This document shows, in pieces, positions 45,591 to 54,484 of a DNA stretch of 64,000 bases. The DNA is from an uncultured Oscillospiraceae bacterium. Its GTDB lineage: Bacteria > Bacillota > Clostridia > Oscillospirales > Oscillospiraceae. The notes below the pieces were generated by a model. That model was not told where the DNA came from, made no database searches, and worked only from the letters and a program-made list of their open reading frames with translations. The DNA lies in the NCBI GenBank assembly GCA_910587345.1, contig CAJUKH010000037.1, positions 1 through 64,000 on the forward strand. The letters run 5' to 3'. Positions within the stretch are counted from its first letter, which is position 1; each line of letters starts with the position of its first letter. The position numbers were made by a program, and so were the translations under genes.

Positions 45591-45929
45591 ATGCTCACGG
45601 AGGAACATCTCTGCCCCGCCTGCGGCGTGCCCATGGCTCTGCGCCTTCGCCGGGAAGTGGAGGGGTACGACATCCCCGAAGAGGGTCATGCTCTGGATGT
45701 GTTCGGTATGTTCCGCACCGTCACCCTCTATCTGGATCTCTACACCTGTCCCCAGTGCCGCCGGGCGGAATTTTTCGAGGCCGATCTGGCCCCCGAGCCG
45801 GAGGAGCTGGCCGACTGGGACCCCTTCGCCGACCTGGAACCCGAAGAGAATACGGACCGGCCCGCCGACCCGTGGGAAAAGCGGGGTCTTTTCCGCCGAA
45901 AAAAGGACAAACCCGACTGGGAGGGATAA
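45591..45929 (+). CDS. Cys-rich paralogue 1 with GLFRRKKDKPDW tail
   Basis: 112 aa; ATG at 45591 after AAGGAGGG, 12 bp past pyrF. Two Cys pairs, Cys8/Cys11 and Cys53/Cys56, look like a split zinc ribbon. A Pro/Glu-rich linker leads to the tail DPWEKRGLFRRKKDKPDWEG at 93-112, repeated almost unchanged in the next gene. The last ~66 bp are 63/66 identical to those of the neighbour. Function unknown; the tail could bind a protein or nucleic acid partner. Confidence 0.75.
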   Translation: MLTEEHLCPACGVPMALRLRREVEGYDIPEEGHALDVFGMFRTVTLYLDLYTCPQCRRAEFFEADLAPEPEELADWDPFADLEPEENTDRPADPWEKRGLFRRKKDKPDWEG

Positions 45930-46037
45930 GGGGAAACGGCATATGTTTCCTTCCCTTGTCCCCAGTATCCCATCTTCCTCCCGGTCCAGACAGAGCAGAC
46001 ACAGACCCGCTTTGACCATTGAAAAGGAAGTGACGTT

Positions 46038-46385
46038 ATGTCCGACCTGTTTACCCCCCTTACCCCGCCTCCGGTTCGGCGCTGCTGTCCCGATTGCGGG
46101 GTGGAGCTGGAACGGACTCTCCCCCGGTTCTCCCTTAGCGAAACCCCCTCGAGTCTGTTTGCCGATAACCTTCTGCTGGATATATACACCTGTCCCCGCT
46201 GCGGCCTGATCCGGATCTACAGCTATGACCACCGGCAGAAAGAGGAGGAGGCCGCCAAAGCGGCGACCCAGCCCGCTCCCCCGCCCCGGCCGGAGGCCGA
46301 AGCAAAGGCAGCCCGGCCCGCCGACCCTTGGGAAAAGGGCGGTCTTTTCCGCCGAAAAAAGGACAAACCCGACTGGGAGGAGTGA
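46038..46385 (+). CDS. Cys-rich paralogue 2 with GLFRRKKDKPDW tail
   Basis: 115 aa; ATG at 46038 with AAAAGGAAG upstream. Cys pairs Cys17/Cys20 (plus Cys16) and Cys52/Cys55; between them a YTCPRCGLIRIY strand like the first paralogue. An Ala/Glu/Pro-rich linker (about 68-93) leads to DPWEKGGLFRRKKDKPDWEE at 96-115. The repeated tail DNA suggests recent duplication or gene conversion. Confidence 0.75.
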   Translation: MSDLFTPLTPPPVRRCCPDCGVELERTLPRFSLSETPSSLFADNLLLDIYTCPRCGLIRIYSYDHRQKEEEAAKAATQPAPPPRPEAEAKAARPADPWEKGGLFRRKKDKPDWEE

Positions 46386-46498
46386 ACCGCCCCAGCAGGG
46401 GGCCGGTATTGCCCCGTACGACCTTTAGCAAGGTCCTCCCGATTGCGGCGGAGGGTCGCTCCAGCCGTTTTTCCTACTGACAGACAGGAGGTATCCCC

Positions 46499-46864
46499 AT
46501 GCGCTGTCCCTTCTGCGGCAATGAGATGACCCCCGGCGGGCTTTATCTCACCACCCGCCCCCTTCACCCCGACCCCATCCGCTGGGTCCCGCAGGCGGAG
46601 GACCGGGACACCGGCTATGCCCCATGGGGCAGTCGGGCGGCCATTCCCATGGTGGGCTCTTTGGAGGATGAGGCCGCCCGCCGCACTCTGTCCCAGCAGC
46701 TTTTCTCCGCTCTTCCCGACGCCGAGGGGTGGTTCTGCCCCTTTTGCAGAAAGGCGATCGGGATCTTCGACCGGCTGGATGTAAGCGATGAAGCCCCTGA
46801 AGAGCCATGGAACAGTTTGGGCCTCTTCGACCGCAAAAGGGAGTTTCCCCCCTGGGAGGGATAA
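46499..46864 (+). CDS. Cys-rich paralogue 3 with GLFDRKREFPPW tail
   Basis: 121 aa; ATG at 46499 after AGGAGG. Cys3/Cys6 (RCPFCGNEM) and Cys80/Cys83 (FCPFCRKA) again form two pairs. The C-terminus EPWNSLGLFDRKREFPPWEG (102-121) is a diverged form of the tail in the two preceding genes. The middle differs, so this is an older paralogue. It lies 108 bp ahead of the pyrKD operon. Confidence 0.75.
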   Translation: MRCPFCGNEMTPGGLYLTTRPLHPDPIRWVPQAEDRDTGYAPWGSRAAIPMVGSLEDEAARRTLSQQLFSALPDAEGWFCPFCRKAIGIFDRLDVSDEAPEEPWNSLGLFDRKREFPPWEG

Positions 46865-46899
46865 CGACCTCCCGGTCAGACCTCTAAACAGTATTATCT

Positions 46900-46929
46900 A
46901 TAACAGTTATAAAACATAACTGTTATAAT
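46900..46929 (+). promoter_or_regulatory. MarR-type operator/promoter upstream of pyrKD
   Basis: ATAACAGTTAT (46900-46910), AAAAC, ATAACTGTTAT (46916-46926): the same two ATAAC-N-GTTAT sites with the same 5-bp gap as at the marR promoter. A TATAAT at 46924-46929 overlaps the right site. Over the surrounding 41 bp the two elements are 38/41 identical. Confidence 0.8.
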
Positions 46930-46972
46930 TTATAACAATCGTCCCCAACATTCTAAAGAAAGTGGTGATCTT

Positions 46973-47749
46973 ATGCCCACCCAGACCCTTGCCCGGGTCA
47001 CGGAGATGACCCCCCTCAACGACTTCGCCTGGTCCATGACTCTGGAAGTCAGTGACATGATCCGTACCACCCTGAAAAACCCCGGACAGTTTGTCCATGT
47101 GAAATGCGGGGACCAGCGGCTCCTCCGCCGGCCCATCTCGGTCTGCTCCTGCTCCGAGGACAGCCCCAGCGACCTGCTCCGGCTGGTCTTTGAGGTCCGG
47201 GGGGATGGCACCGACTGGCTGGCCCACCGGGCGGTGGGCGACGAGGTGGACGTGATGGGCTTTCTGGGCAGCGGCTTTACCCTCTCCCCCACCGGGCGGT
47301 ATCTGCTGGTGGGTGGCGGCATCGGGGTGCCTCCCATGCTGGGCTGTGCCCAATCCGCCCCCGGCCGGTGCGATGCGGTGCTGGGCTTTCGGGATAAGGC
47401 CCACGCCCTGCTGATGGACGATTTCGCCCCTGTCTGCCCCACCGTGGCGGTGGCCACCGAGGATGGCAGTCTGGGTGAAAAGGGCTTCGTCACCGGCCCT
47501 GTGGAGAAACTTTTGAAGGAAAACCACTATGATGCCGTCCTCTGCTGCGGCCCCAAACCCATGCTGATGGCGGCGGCCCAGCTGGCCAAGGCCGCCGGGG
47601 TCCCCTGTCAGGTCTCTTTGGAAGAGCGGATGGCCTGCGGCGTGGGGGCCTGTCTGGGCTGCGCCGTGGCCCTTACCGACGGCTCCATGAAGCACGTCTG
47701 CAAGGACGGGCCTGTTTTCAACGCTGAGGAGGTGGTCTGGAATGGCTGA
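46973..47749 (+). CDS. pyrK: Dihydroorotate dehydrogenase electron-transfer subunit
   Basis: 258 aa; ATG at 46973 after AGAAAGTGG. FAD-binding LRRPISVCS at 51-59, the NAD-binding GGGIGVPPM loop, and a [2Fe-2S] site from Cys222, Cys227, Cys230 and Cys243. It passes electrons from the PyrDB FMN to NAD. Overlaps pyrD by 8 bp. Confidence 0.95.
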   Translation: MPTQTLARVTEMTPLNDFAWSMTLEVSDMIRTTLKNPGQFVHVKCGDQRLLRRPISVCSCSEDSPSDLLRLVFEVRGDGTDWLAHRAVGDEVDVMGFLGSGFTLSPTGRYLLVGGGIGVPPMLGCAQSAPGRCDAVLGFRDKAHALLMDDFAPVCPTVAVATEDGSLGEKGFVTGPVEKLLKENHYDAVLCCGPKPMLMAAAQLAKAAGVPCQVSLEERMACGVGACLGCAVALTDGSMKHVCKDGPVFNAEEVVWNG

Positions 47750-48653
47750 TATGAGAGTAAAGCTGGCCGGGGTGGACCTGAAAAACCCCATCACCGTGGC
47801 CTCCGGCACCTTTGGCTTCGGTCGGGAGTACGGGGAATTTTTTGATATCTCCCGTCTGGGGGGCATCTCCGTCAAGGGCCTGACCCCCCTGCCCCGCAAC
47901 GGCAATCCCTCCCCCCGTATCGCCGAGACCCCTCTGGGGATGCTGAATTCGGTGGGGCTTCAGAACCCCGGCGTGGACGCTTTTATCGCCAGGGAGCTGC
48001 CCTGGCTCAAGACTCAGGGTCTTACTATCATCGCCAACATCTCGGGCAACACTCCCGAGGAGTACGGCGAAATGTGCGCCAAGCTGTCCGCCGCCGGAGT
48101 GGACATGATAGAGGTCAACATCTCCTGCCCCAACGTGAAGGCGGGAGGTCTGGCCTACGGCACCAAGCCGGAAATGGCCGCCGAGGTCACCGAGATCGCC
48201 AAACGCCATGCCACTGTACCCATCATGGTGAAGCTCTCCCCCAATGTCACCGACATCACCGAGATCGCCCGGGCGGTGGAGGGGGCGGGAGCCGATGCCA
48301 TCAGCCTTATCAACACTATCCGGGGCATGGTCATCGATGTAAATACCCGCCGGCCCGTGCTGAAGATGAACACCGGCGGCCTGTCCGGCCCCGCCATCCT
48401 GCCCGTGGCCGTCCGCATGGTCTGGGAGGTGGCCAACGCCGTCAAGGTGCCTATTTTGGGCATGGGGGGCATCTCCACCGGCGCCGACGCCGCCCAGATG
48501 CTGCTGGCGGGCGCCACCGCCGTGGCGGTGGGCGCCGCCACCTTCTCCGACCCCTATGCCCCCCTCCGTATTCTGGAGGAGCTGGAGGCCCTCTGCGACA
48601 AGCAGGGGGTAAAGAGCGTCACCGAGCTTACCGGAGCGGTCCAGCCATGGTAA
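47742..48653 (+). CDS. pyrD: Dihydroorotate dehydrogenase, type 1B
   Basis: 303 aa; ATG at 47742. The active-site base is Cys129 in EVNISCPNVK, as in NAD-dependent PyrDB (Ser in type 2). FMN-binding segments SGTFGFG and GMGGIS are present. With PyrK it forms the heterotetramer oxidising dihydroorotate to orotate. Confidence 0.96.
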   Translation: MADMRVKLAGVDLKNPITVASGTFGFGREYGEFFDISRLGGISVKGLTPLPRNGNPSPRIAETPLGMLNSVGLQNPGVDAFIARELPWLKTQGLTIIANISGNTPEEYGEMCAKLSAAGVDMIEVNISCPNVKAGGLAYGTKPEMAAEVTEIAKRHATVPIMVKLSPNVTDITEIARAVEGAGADAISLINTIRGMVIDVNTRRPVLKMNTGGLSGPAILPVAVRMVWEVANAVKVPILGMGGISTGADAAQMLLAGATAVAVGAATFSDPYAPLRILEELEALCDKQGVKSVTELTGAVQPW

Positions 48654-48667
48654 ATGAGGCTTTTGCC

Positions 48668-49156
48668 ATGGCTGTCACCATCAAGCCCATGGAGACCCCT
48701 GCCGAGATGGAGGGCAGGGGCTACGTCCATTGGAAGGCCTGGCAGGAGACCTACACCGGCCTCATCGACCAGTCCTATCTGGATAGCCTGTCCCTGGAAA
48801 AACAGATCGGGATAGCCCGCCAGCACCCGGAAAACACCCTTGTGGCCAAGGATGGGGACCGGGTCGTCGGCTTTGTCGTCTATGGCCCCTACCGGTGGGA
48901 GGACCTTCCCTCCACCGGCGAAGTCATGGCCATCTACATACTGAAAGTGTACTACGGACAAAAAGTTGGCTATGCCCTGATGCATACGGCTTTGAAGGCC
49001 CTTTCCGGTTATGGCCGTGTGGCTCTCTGGGTCCTGAAGGGCAATGAGCGGGCCATCCGGTTCTACGAAAAATGCGGCTTTCGGTTTGACGGTGCGGAGA
49101 AGACCGACACCATGGGTCGGCCCGTCACCGAGCTTCGCATGATATGGGAGAGATAA
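48668..49156 (+). CDS. GNAT-family acetyltransferase
   Basis: 162 aa from ATG 48668, which has TGAGG upstream; an earlier ATG at 48647 inside pyrD is possible. The GNAT fold shows VMAIYILKVYYGQKVGYALM (acetyl-CoA loop, R/Q-x-x-G-x variant) and NERAIRFYEKCGF. Substrate unknown. Confidence 0.85.
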   Translation: MAVTIKPMETPAEMEGRGYVHWKAWQETYTGLIDQSYLDSLSLEKQIGIARQHPENTLVAKDGDRVVGFVVYGPYRWEDLPSTGEVMAIYILKVYYGQKVGYALMHTALKALSGYGRVALWVLKGNERAIRFYEKCGFRFDGAEKTDTMGRPVTELRMIWER

Positions 49157-49190
49157 CCCCCATCCACACCAAAGAGAAAGAAGGCGTCCC

Positions 49191-50303
49191 ATGACCCGTA
49201 TCTATATTATCCGCCACGCCGAGGCTGAGGGAAACCTGTTCCACCGGGCCCATGGCTGGTTTGACGGCCACATCACCGCCACAGGCATGGAGCAGATCGC
49301 CGCTTTGGAAAAGCGGTTCGCCGACATCCATGTGGATACCGCTTACGCCAGCGAACTGACCCGCACCCAGACCACCGCCCAGGCGGTGGTGGCGCCTAAG
49401 GGGCTGAAGCTGCGTATCGAACCCGGTCTCAACGAGATCCGCATGGGGGTCTATGAAGATGTGACGCTGGGGGACCTTATCTACCACCATCCGGAGGAAC
49501 GGGTCAATTTCGGCACCTATTCCCGGAAGTGGGCCCCCGAGGGCGGAGACACCTTCGCCCAGGCGGCGGAGCGGTTTACGGCCGCCTTCTTCCGTCTGGC
49601 CCAGCGACACCCGGACGAAACCATCTGCCTGTTCACCCACAGCGCCGTCATCCGCTGTTTTCAGGCCGCCCTTCGGGGCAAGCACCCCGAGGACGCCCCC
49701 GATATCCACACCTGCGGCAATACCGGGGTGTCCTGCTACGAGGTGAAGGGAGACAAATTCCGTATCGTCTACGAAAACGATACCACTCATCTGGACAGCC
49801 TTCCCAAACCTCCCAGACGCAATATGCCGCCGCTGGTCTGGTTCCAGCCCATGGACCTGAACAGAGAGGGACAGCGGTATTACAAGGCCCGGGAGGACGC
49901 CTGGAGGGAGGTCTATGACTCCCTTCACGGGTTTGACGGCCCCGGATATCTGGCCGAGGCCCGCCGGGAGCAGGAGGAAAACCCATGGGCGGTACAGCAG
50001 GTCATGTGGGAAGAGAAGCCCGTCGGCATCCTCCAGCTGGCCATTCATCGGGAGGCCCGGGAGGGTGTGGGATACATCTCCTTTCTGTATCTGGACCCGG
50101 CGTACCGCAGACAGGGCATTGGGATACAGCTCATCGGGCAGGCCGTTTGTACATACCGCCCCATGGGCCGGCGGTGCCTGCAGCTTTCCTGTGCCCCCAA
50201 CAACGCCGCCGCCCAGCACTTTTACCGGCGGTGGGGATTCCAGAAGGTGGGGCAGACCGCCGGGAGCAAGGCTCCTCTTGACCTGTTGGAAAAGCCGCTT
50301 TGA
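49191..50303 (+). CDS. Histidine phosphatase fused to GNAT acetyltransferase
   Basis: 370 aa. Residues 1-205 are a phosphoglycerate-mutase-like histidine phosphatase: RHAEAEGN with Arg8/His9, and a second catalytic FTHSAVIR. After a short linker, about 215-370 are an acetyltransferase with YLDPAYRRQGIGIQL (acetyl-CoA loop) and NNAAAQHFYRRWGFQ. Both parts look complete. The fusion suggests a linked dephosphorylation/acetylation or simply a regulatory pairing. Confidence 0.85.
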   Translation: MTRIYIIRHAEAEGNLFHRAHGWFDGHITATGMEQIAALEKRFADIHVDTAYASELTRTQTTAQAVVAPKGLKLRIEPGLNEIRMGVYEDVTLGDLIYHHPEERVNFGTYSRKWAPEGGDTFAQAAERFTAAFFRLAQRHPDETICLFTHSAVIRCFQAALRGKHPEDAPDIHTCGNTGVSCYEVKGDKFRIVYENDTTHLDSLPKPPRRNMPPLVWFQPMDLNREGQRYYKAREDAWREVYDSLHGFDGPGYLAEARREQEENPWAVQQVMWEEKPVGILQLAIHREAREGVGYISFLYLDPAYRRQGIGIQLIGQAVCTYRPMGRRCLQLSCAPNNAAAQHFYRRWGFQKVGQTAGSKAPLDLLEKPL

Positions 50304-50379
50304 GCATTCTCTGTTTTGTGGAATAGTCCTGCTTTCTCCCCGGTGGGAAATCACTCTTTGAACATAGGAGGGCCTCGAT

Positions 50380-52188
50380 TTGGACGCTTCAAACATCATC
50401 TCCATGTTAGGTGCCATCGCCCTGTTCCTCTTTGGTATGTCCACCATGACCGACGGTCTGGCCCAGCTGTCCAGCGGCCGGTTGGAGAGCATACTGGAAA
50501 AACTGACCGACAACGTCTTTAAGGGTGTATTTCTGGGGGCGCTGGTCACCGCCATCATCCACTCTTCGGCTACCACCACCGTCATGTGCGTGGGCTTCGT
50601 CAATGCCGGCATCATGAAGCTGGAGCAGACGGTGGGCATCATTATGGGGGCCAACATCGGTACCACCGTTACGGCGCAGATCCTGCGGCTGTCCAGCATT
50701 TCCGGCGGGAATGCTATTCTGGATCTCCTTCAGCCCTCTGTATTGGGGCCGGTGATGGCGGTCATCGGCATCATCTTTTTCATGTTTATCAAAGGCGGCA
50801 GCAAGAAGAATATCGGCCAGATCTTCCTGGGCACCGGCATTCTCTTCATCGGCATGAACACCATGACCACCGCCGTTATGCCCCTGCAGAACGAGCCGTG
50901 GCTGGCCGATCTTTTCACCGCCTTTTCCAACCCCGTTCTGGGTATGGCGGTGGGCGCCCTTGTCACCGCCATGCTTCAAAGTTCCACCGCCTTTACCGGC
51001 ATTTTGCAGGCTTTGTCCACCACTGGAGCGGTGCGGTTCAACACCGCCATGCCCCTTATCATGGGCCAGAACATCGGCACCACCATCACCGCCCTCCTCT
51101 CCAGCGCGGGGGCCAGCAAGAACGCCAAGCGGACCGCCCTTATCCACTTTTTCTTCAATGTGATGGGTTCTGTCCTCTTCCTGATCCTTTTGTATGCCGG
51201 CAATGCCATCCTCCATTTCGCCTTTTGGGATGGCCCCATCAACATGGGCGGCGTGGCCAACTTCCACCTGATTTTCAACCTGACCTGTACCGCTTTGTTC
51301 CTCCCCTTCCGCAAGCAGCTGGTAAAGCTGGTGGAAACGCTGGTCCCCGGCGAAACCAAGCTGGAGGATATGTCCGCTTTGGACGAGCGGTTCCTCTCCT
51401 CCCCCTCTCTGGCGCTGGAGCGGGCCCACGAGGTGGTCATCCGCATGGGGGATTACGCCCTTCAGAATTACCGCATCGCCATCCGGCTTTTGAACGATTA
51501 TGACCCCAAGGCGCTGGAACAACTGACCGAGACAGAGGCCTCTCTGGACAAGATGGAAAACGGTTTGGACAACTATCTGGTCAAACTTACCGAGCGGGCT
51601 TTGACGCCCGCCGAGAACATCCATATTTCGGAACTTCTCCACACCCTTTCAGACTTCGAGCGGGTGGGGGACTACTCGGTGAACATAGCCGATTGTGCTT
51701 CTTATCTCCATGAGAAGGGCATCGTCTTTTCCGATTCCGCCAAGCAGGAGCTGGCCATTCTCACCGGCGCTGTGGAGGATACCATCATGAAGACTCTGGA
51801 CGGCTACCGCACCCGGTCCTATAACATCTCTCTTCAAGTAGAGCCTTTGGAGGAGGTGGTGGATCTGCTGCAGGAGGAGATGCACGCCCGCCATGTGGAA
51901 CGGCTGAAAAACGGCAGCTGTACCATCGAACTGGGCACCCAGTTCGGCGAGCTTCTGACCAATCTGGAGCGTATTTCCGACCACTGCTCCAATGTGGCCC
52001 TGCTGGTCCTGCGGCAGACCGCCCCGGAAGGCGATCTGGTCCGCACCGACACTCACGCCTATACCCACGCTCTGCACCACGGTCAGGATGAGGCCTTTGA
52101 GCGGATGTTTGCCCAGTGCAAAGAGCAGTATTACACCCCTCTTGCCCAGATGCCCGTTTTGCTGGATATGGAGGTACATGACCAATGA
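50380..52188 (+). CDS. Na/Pi cotransporter family protein
   Basis: 602 aa; TTG start at 50380 with ATAGGAGGG 8 nt upstream. Two Na_Pi_cotrans repeats: an early AIIHSSATTTVM and a later AMLQSSTAFTGIL (QSS motif), with about 8 helices. The C-terminal ~230 residues form a PhoU-like helical domain. It probably takes up or exports phosphate with sodium. Its stop overlaps the next gene (ATGA). Confidence 0.92.
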   Translation: MDASNIISMLGAIALFLFGMSTMTDGLAQLSSGRLESILEKLTDNVFKGVFLGALVTAIIHSSATTTVMCVGFVNAGIMKLEQTVGIIMGANIGTTVTAQILRLSSISGGNAILDLLQPSVLGPVMAVIGIIFFMFIKGGSKKNIGQIFLGTGILFIGMNTMTTAVMPLQNEPWLADLFTAFSNPVLGMAVGALVTAMLQSSTAFTGILQALSTTGAVRFNTAMPLIMGQNIGTTITALLSSAGASKNAKRTALIHFFFNVMGSVLFLILLYAGNAILHFAFWDGPINMGGVANFHLIFNLTCTALFLPFRKQLVKLVETLVPGETKLEDMSALDERFLSSPSLALERAHEVVIRMGDYALQNYRIAIRLLNDYDPKALEQLTETEASLDKMENGLDNYLVKLTERALTPAENIHISELLHTLSDFERVGDYSVNIADCASYLHEKGIVFSDSAKQELAILTGAVEDTIMKTLDGYRTRSYNISLQVEPLEEVVDLLQEEMHARHVERLKNGSCTIELGTQFGELLTNLERISDHCSNVALLVLRQTAPEGDLVRTDTHAYTHALHHGQDEAFERMFAQCKEQYYTPLAQMPVLLDMEVHDQ

Positions 52189-52733
52189 TCCTCCCCGAAG
52201 AGCATCTGATTTTACAAAATACCGCTTTTCTTCTCCGCAGTCCTTTGGCGGCGGAGGGGGCCGACCTGGCCCGGCATCAGTACATCACCTCGGAGGAGAC
52301 CTATTTCATGGCCCGCTACCCTGAGGAGGTGGTCACCGACCCGGTTCTCGTGGCCCGGCGCATCGCCCGTGTCAACGAATCGGACCGGGAGTTCACCCTC
52401 TCTGCCTACTTGGATGGAGAGATGGTGGCCAACCTCCAGGTATCCAAAATCGGTGAGCACATCAAATTCCGCCACCGGGCGGCCATGGGCATCTCCATCC
52501 AGGGCAAATGCCGGGGACTGGGCCTGGGTACCGCCATGATCGGCCGGGCCATTCGGCAGACAAGGGCCAACGGCTTTGAACAGCTGGAGCTGGGCGTTTT
52601 CGAGGACAACCAGGCCGCCATCCATGTCTATGAAAAGCTGGGCTTTCAGCCCGTGGGCATCACCCCCCGGGCCTTCCTCCTCAAAGACGGCAGCTACCGA
52701 AACGAGGTACAGATGGTCCTGTTTTTCTTTTGA
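52185..52733 (+). CDS. GNAT-family acetyltransferase
   Basis: 182 aa; ATG at 52185 overlapping the transporter stop. GNAT features are GISIQGKCRGLGLGTAMIG and NQAAIHVYEKLGF. Coupled translation suggests a shared regulation with the Na/Pi transporter. Confidence 0.88.
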   Translation: MILPEEHLILQNTAFLLRSPLAAEGADLARHQYITSEETYFMARYPEEVVTDPVLVARRIARVNESDREFTLSAYLDGEMVANLQVSKIGEHIKFRHRAAMGISIQGKCRGLGLGTAMIGRAIRQTRANGFEQLELGVFEDNQAAIHVYEKLGFQPVGITPRAFLLKDGSYRNEVQMVLFFF

Positions 52734-52757
52734 TTTTCCAAATAGGGAGGCCTCGCC

Positions 52758-53564
52758 ATGAAAAAACTCTTCACCTGCATCCGCCAAGGAAAAACGGAGG
52801 AGGTGGCCGCCATTTTGGACAGAAACCCGGACCTTATCTCCTGTCTGGCCAAGGCACCCCCCAAGAAGGACGACGGCCAATCCCCTCTCATGGTGGCCAT
52901 CAAGAGCGACAACCTGGAGGTATCCCACCTGCTCTTGGACCGGGGGGCGGACGTGAATTTTGCGGATGCCGTCAACCCCTACGGCAGCAATTTCGGTGCC
53001 CCTATATGGTATGATGCCATCGGCCAGTGCTTTATGCGGGCACGGCATACGGTGGGCCCCGGCCCGGAGCGGAGCAAGGGCTACTTCCTGCTTCTTCGCC
53101 GATTGCTGGAGATGGGTATGGACCCCAACCAGAAGACCTCCCACGGCCTTACCGCCTGGCAGCACGCCCTGGACCAGTACGACCAGTTCGCCCACAAGTC
53201 CTATCCCAGCTACTATGTGGAGACAGCCACGGAGGAAAACCGCCGGCTGCGGGAGATGCTGAAGGCGGTGCTGGACGAGCTTTTGAAGCACGGGGCGGAC
53301 ATCCACGATTTTAGGCCCCCCAACGAGGAGGGCCTGTCCCATGTCTCGGTGATCCTGCGGAATTTGGAGGAGGGCCGGGAGCTGCTGGAGGGCCTCTACG
53401 GCCTGAACCCGGATTCCTCCGCTTTCAAGCCCCACACCATCACCTACCGGGGCAAGGAGCGGCTGGTGGAACCCTACTACACCGTGGAGGACTACCGCCG
53501 GCAGTACGAGCTGAAATGGCGGGGGCTGGAACCCCTTCTCCGGTCCTACTATCAAAAAAGCTGA
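52758..53564 (+). CDS. Ankyrin-repeat protein
   Basis: 268 aa; ATG at 52758 after GGGAGG. Ankyrin repeats are visible as SPLMVAIKSDNLEVSHLLLD-RGAD and LTAWQHALDQ, and a LLKHGAD repeat near residue 178. Cytosolic, no signal peptide; likely a protein-interaction module. Terminator follows. Confidence 0.82.
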   Translation: MKKLFTCIRQGKTEEVAAILDRNPDLISCLAKAPPKKDDGQSPLMVAIKSDNLEVSHLLLDRGADVNFADAVNPYGSNFGAPIWYDAIGQCFMRARHTVGPGPERSKGYFLLLRRLLEMGMDPNQKTSHGLTAWQHALDQYDQFAHKSYPSYYVETATEENRRLREMLKAVLDELLKHGADIHDFRPPNEEGLSHVSVILRNLEEGRELLEGLYGLNPDSSAFKPHTITYRGKERLVEPYYTVEDYRRQYELKWRGLEPLLRSYYQKS

Positions 53565-53574
53565 TGCAACGAAA

Positions 53575-53612
53575 GACGCCATTCTCAACCGGTGAGAACG
53601 GCGTCCTTTTTT
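53575..53612 (+). terminator. Terminator of Na/Pi operon
   Basis: GACGCC-A-TTCTC pairs with GAGAA-C-GGCGTC (53575-53605), then CTTTTTTCG. Confidence 0.88.
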
Positions 53613-53649
53613 CGTTTTTTAGGGTTTTTGCCCTGTTTTTACCCTCTTT

Positions 53650-54330
53650 TTACCCCTGCTCCCCCTCCAGCGGCAGCGGCTGGGGGGCCTGCGGCTCCAG
53701 ATGCTCCGCCGCCTGACGAAGCTCGGCCAGTGTCTTATCGTGCCCGCCCAGAGCGGTATCCAAATCCACCAAACTCTGGCCCGCCCGCTCCATTTCCCGG
53801 GCGGCGTGATGGAGGGTGGCGTCAATGTCGGTCCGAAGACGCAGATAGGCCGCCTGCATCTTGTCAAACCAGTCCAGCACCTGTTCCTGGGCCTTCTTTG
53901 CCCTGATCCGGCCCTCCTGCTCGATGGCCTGGGCCCGGCCGTGGGCCTCCAGCTCGATGCTGGCGGTGCGGCTCTTGATGGATTCATAGGAGGCGGCAGC
54001 CGGGCGAAGGGTCTCCGCCTCCTCCTTCAACACCGTAAGTTCGGCGGCCTGGGCCTCTCCCCGTTCCAGCGCCTGGGCCAAGGCGGCCTCCCGCTGGGCC
54101 AGGTCGGCGGCAAGGCGCTGATTCTCCGCCTCCAGCACGGCAAGGCGGCTCTTCATGGTCTCTCCGGCGTCTTCGGCCTCGGTACGGGCCTGACGAAGCT
54201 CCGCCAGTTCCTTCTGAAGCTCGGCGATCTTCCCGCTGTGTTCCCGGGCGCTTTTTTCCAGATAGGCCATTACATCCTGTTTATTAAATCCTCCGAAGGC
54301 GGAGGTGCGAAATTGCAGGCCCTCGTTCAT
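53650..54330 (-). CDS. DivIVA/GpsB-like coiled-coil protein
   Basis: 226 aa; ATG at 54330 after GAGAGGGGAG. The N-terminus FRTSAFGGFNKQDVMAYLEK is the DivIVA membrane-targeting motif, followed by a long coiled coil rich in Ala/Glu/Leu (about 30-130) and a helical tail. DivIVA-family proteins mark cell poles and division sites. It has its own strong promoter. Confidence 0.85.
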   Translation of the reverse strand: MNEGLQFRTSAFGGFNKQDVMAYLEKSAREHSGKIAELQKELAELRQARTEAEDAGETMKSRLAVLEAENQRLAADLAQREAALAQALERGEAQAAELTVLKEEAETLRPAAASYESIKSRTASIELEAHGRAQAIEQEGRIRAKKAQEQVLDWFDKMQAAYLRLRTDIDATLHHAAREMERAGQSLVDLDTALGGHDKTLAELRQAAEHLEPQAPQPLPLEGEQG

Positions 54331-54373
54331 AGGGGTCTCCCCTCTCTCTTAAAATGAAAGGTCGTATGTGGTT

Positions 54374-54402
54374 ATTCTATCATATCCCGGCCTTTTCGTC
54401 AA
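54374..54402 (-). promoter_or_regulatory. Promoter of DivIVA-like gene
   Basis: Minus strand TTGACG (54402-54397), 17 bp, TAGAAT (54379-54374). Confidence 0.75.
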
Positions 54403-54484
54403 TTTTTATTCTTCTTCTCCCTCTGGGAACCTTTTCCATGCGCCTTCGTCTAAAGAGTATCCACCCCGGAAAGGAGTCCTTCCC

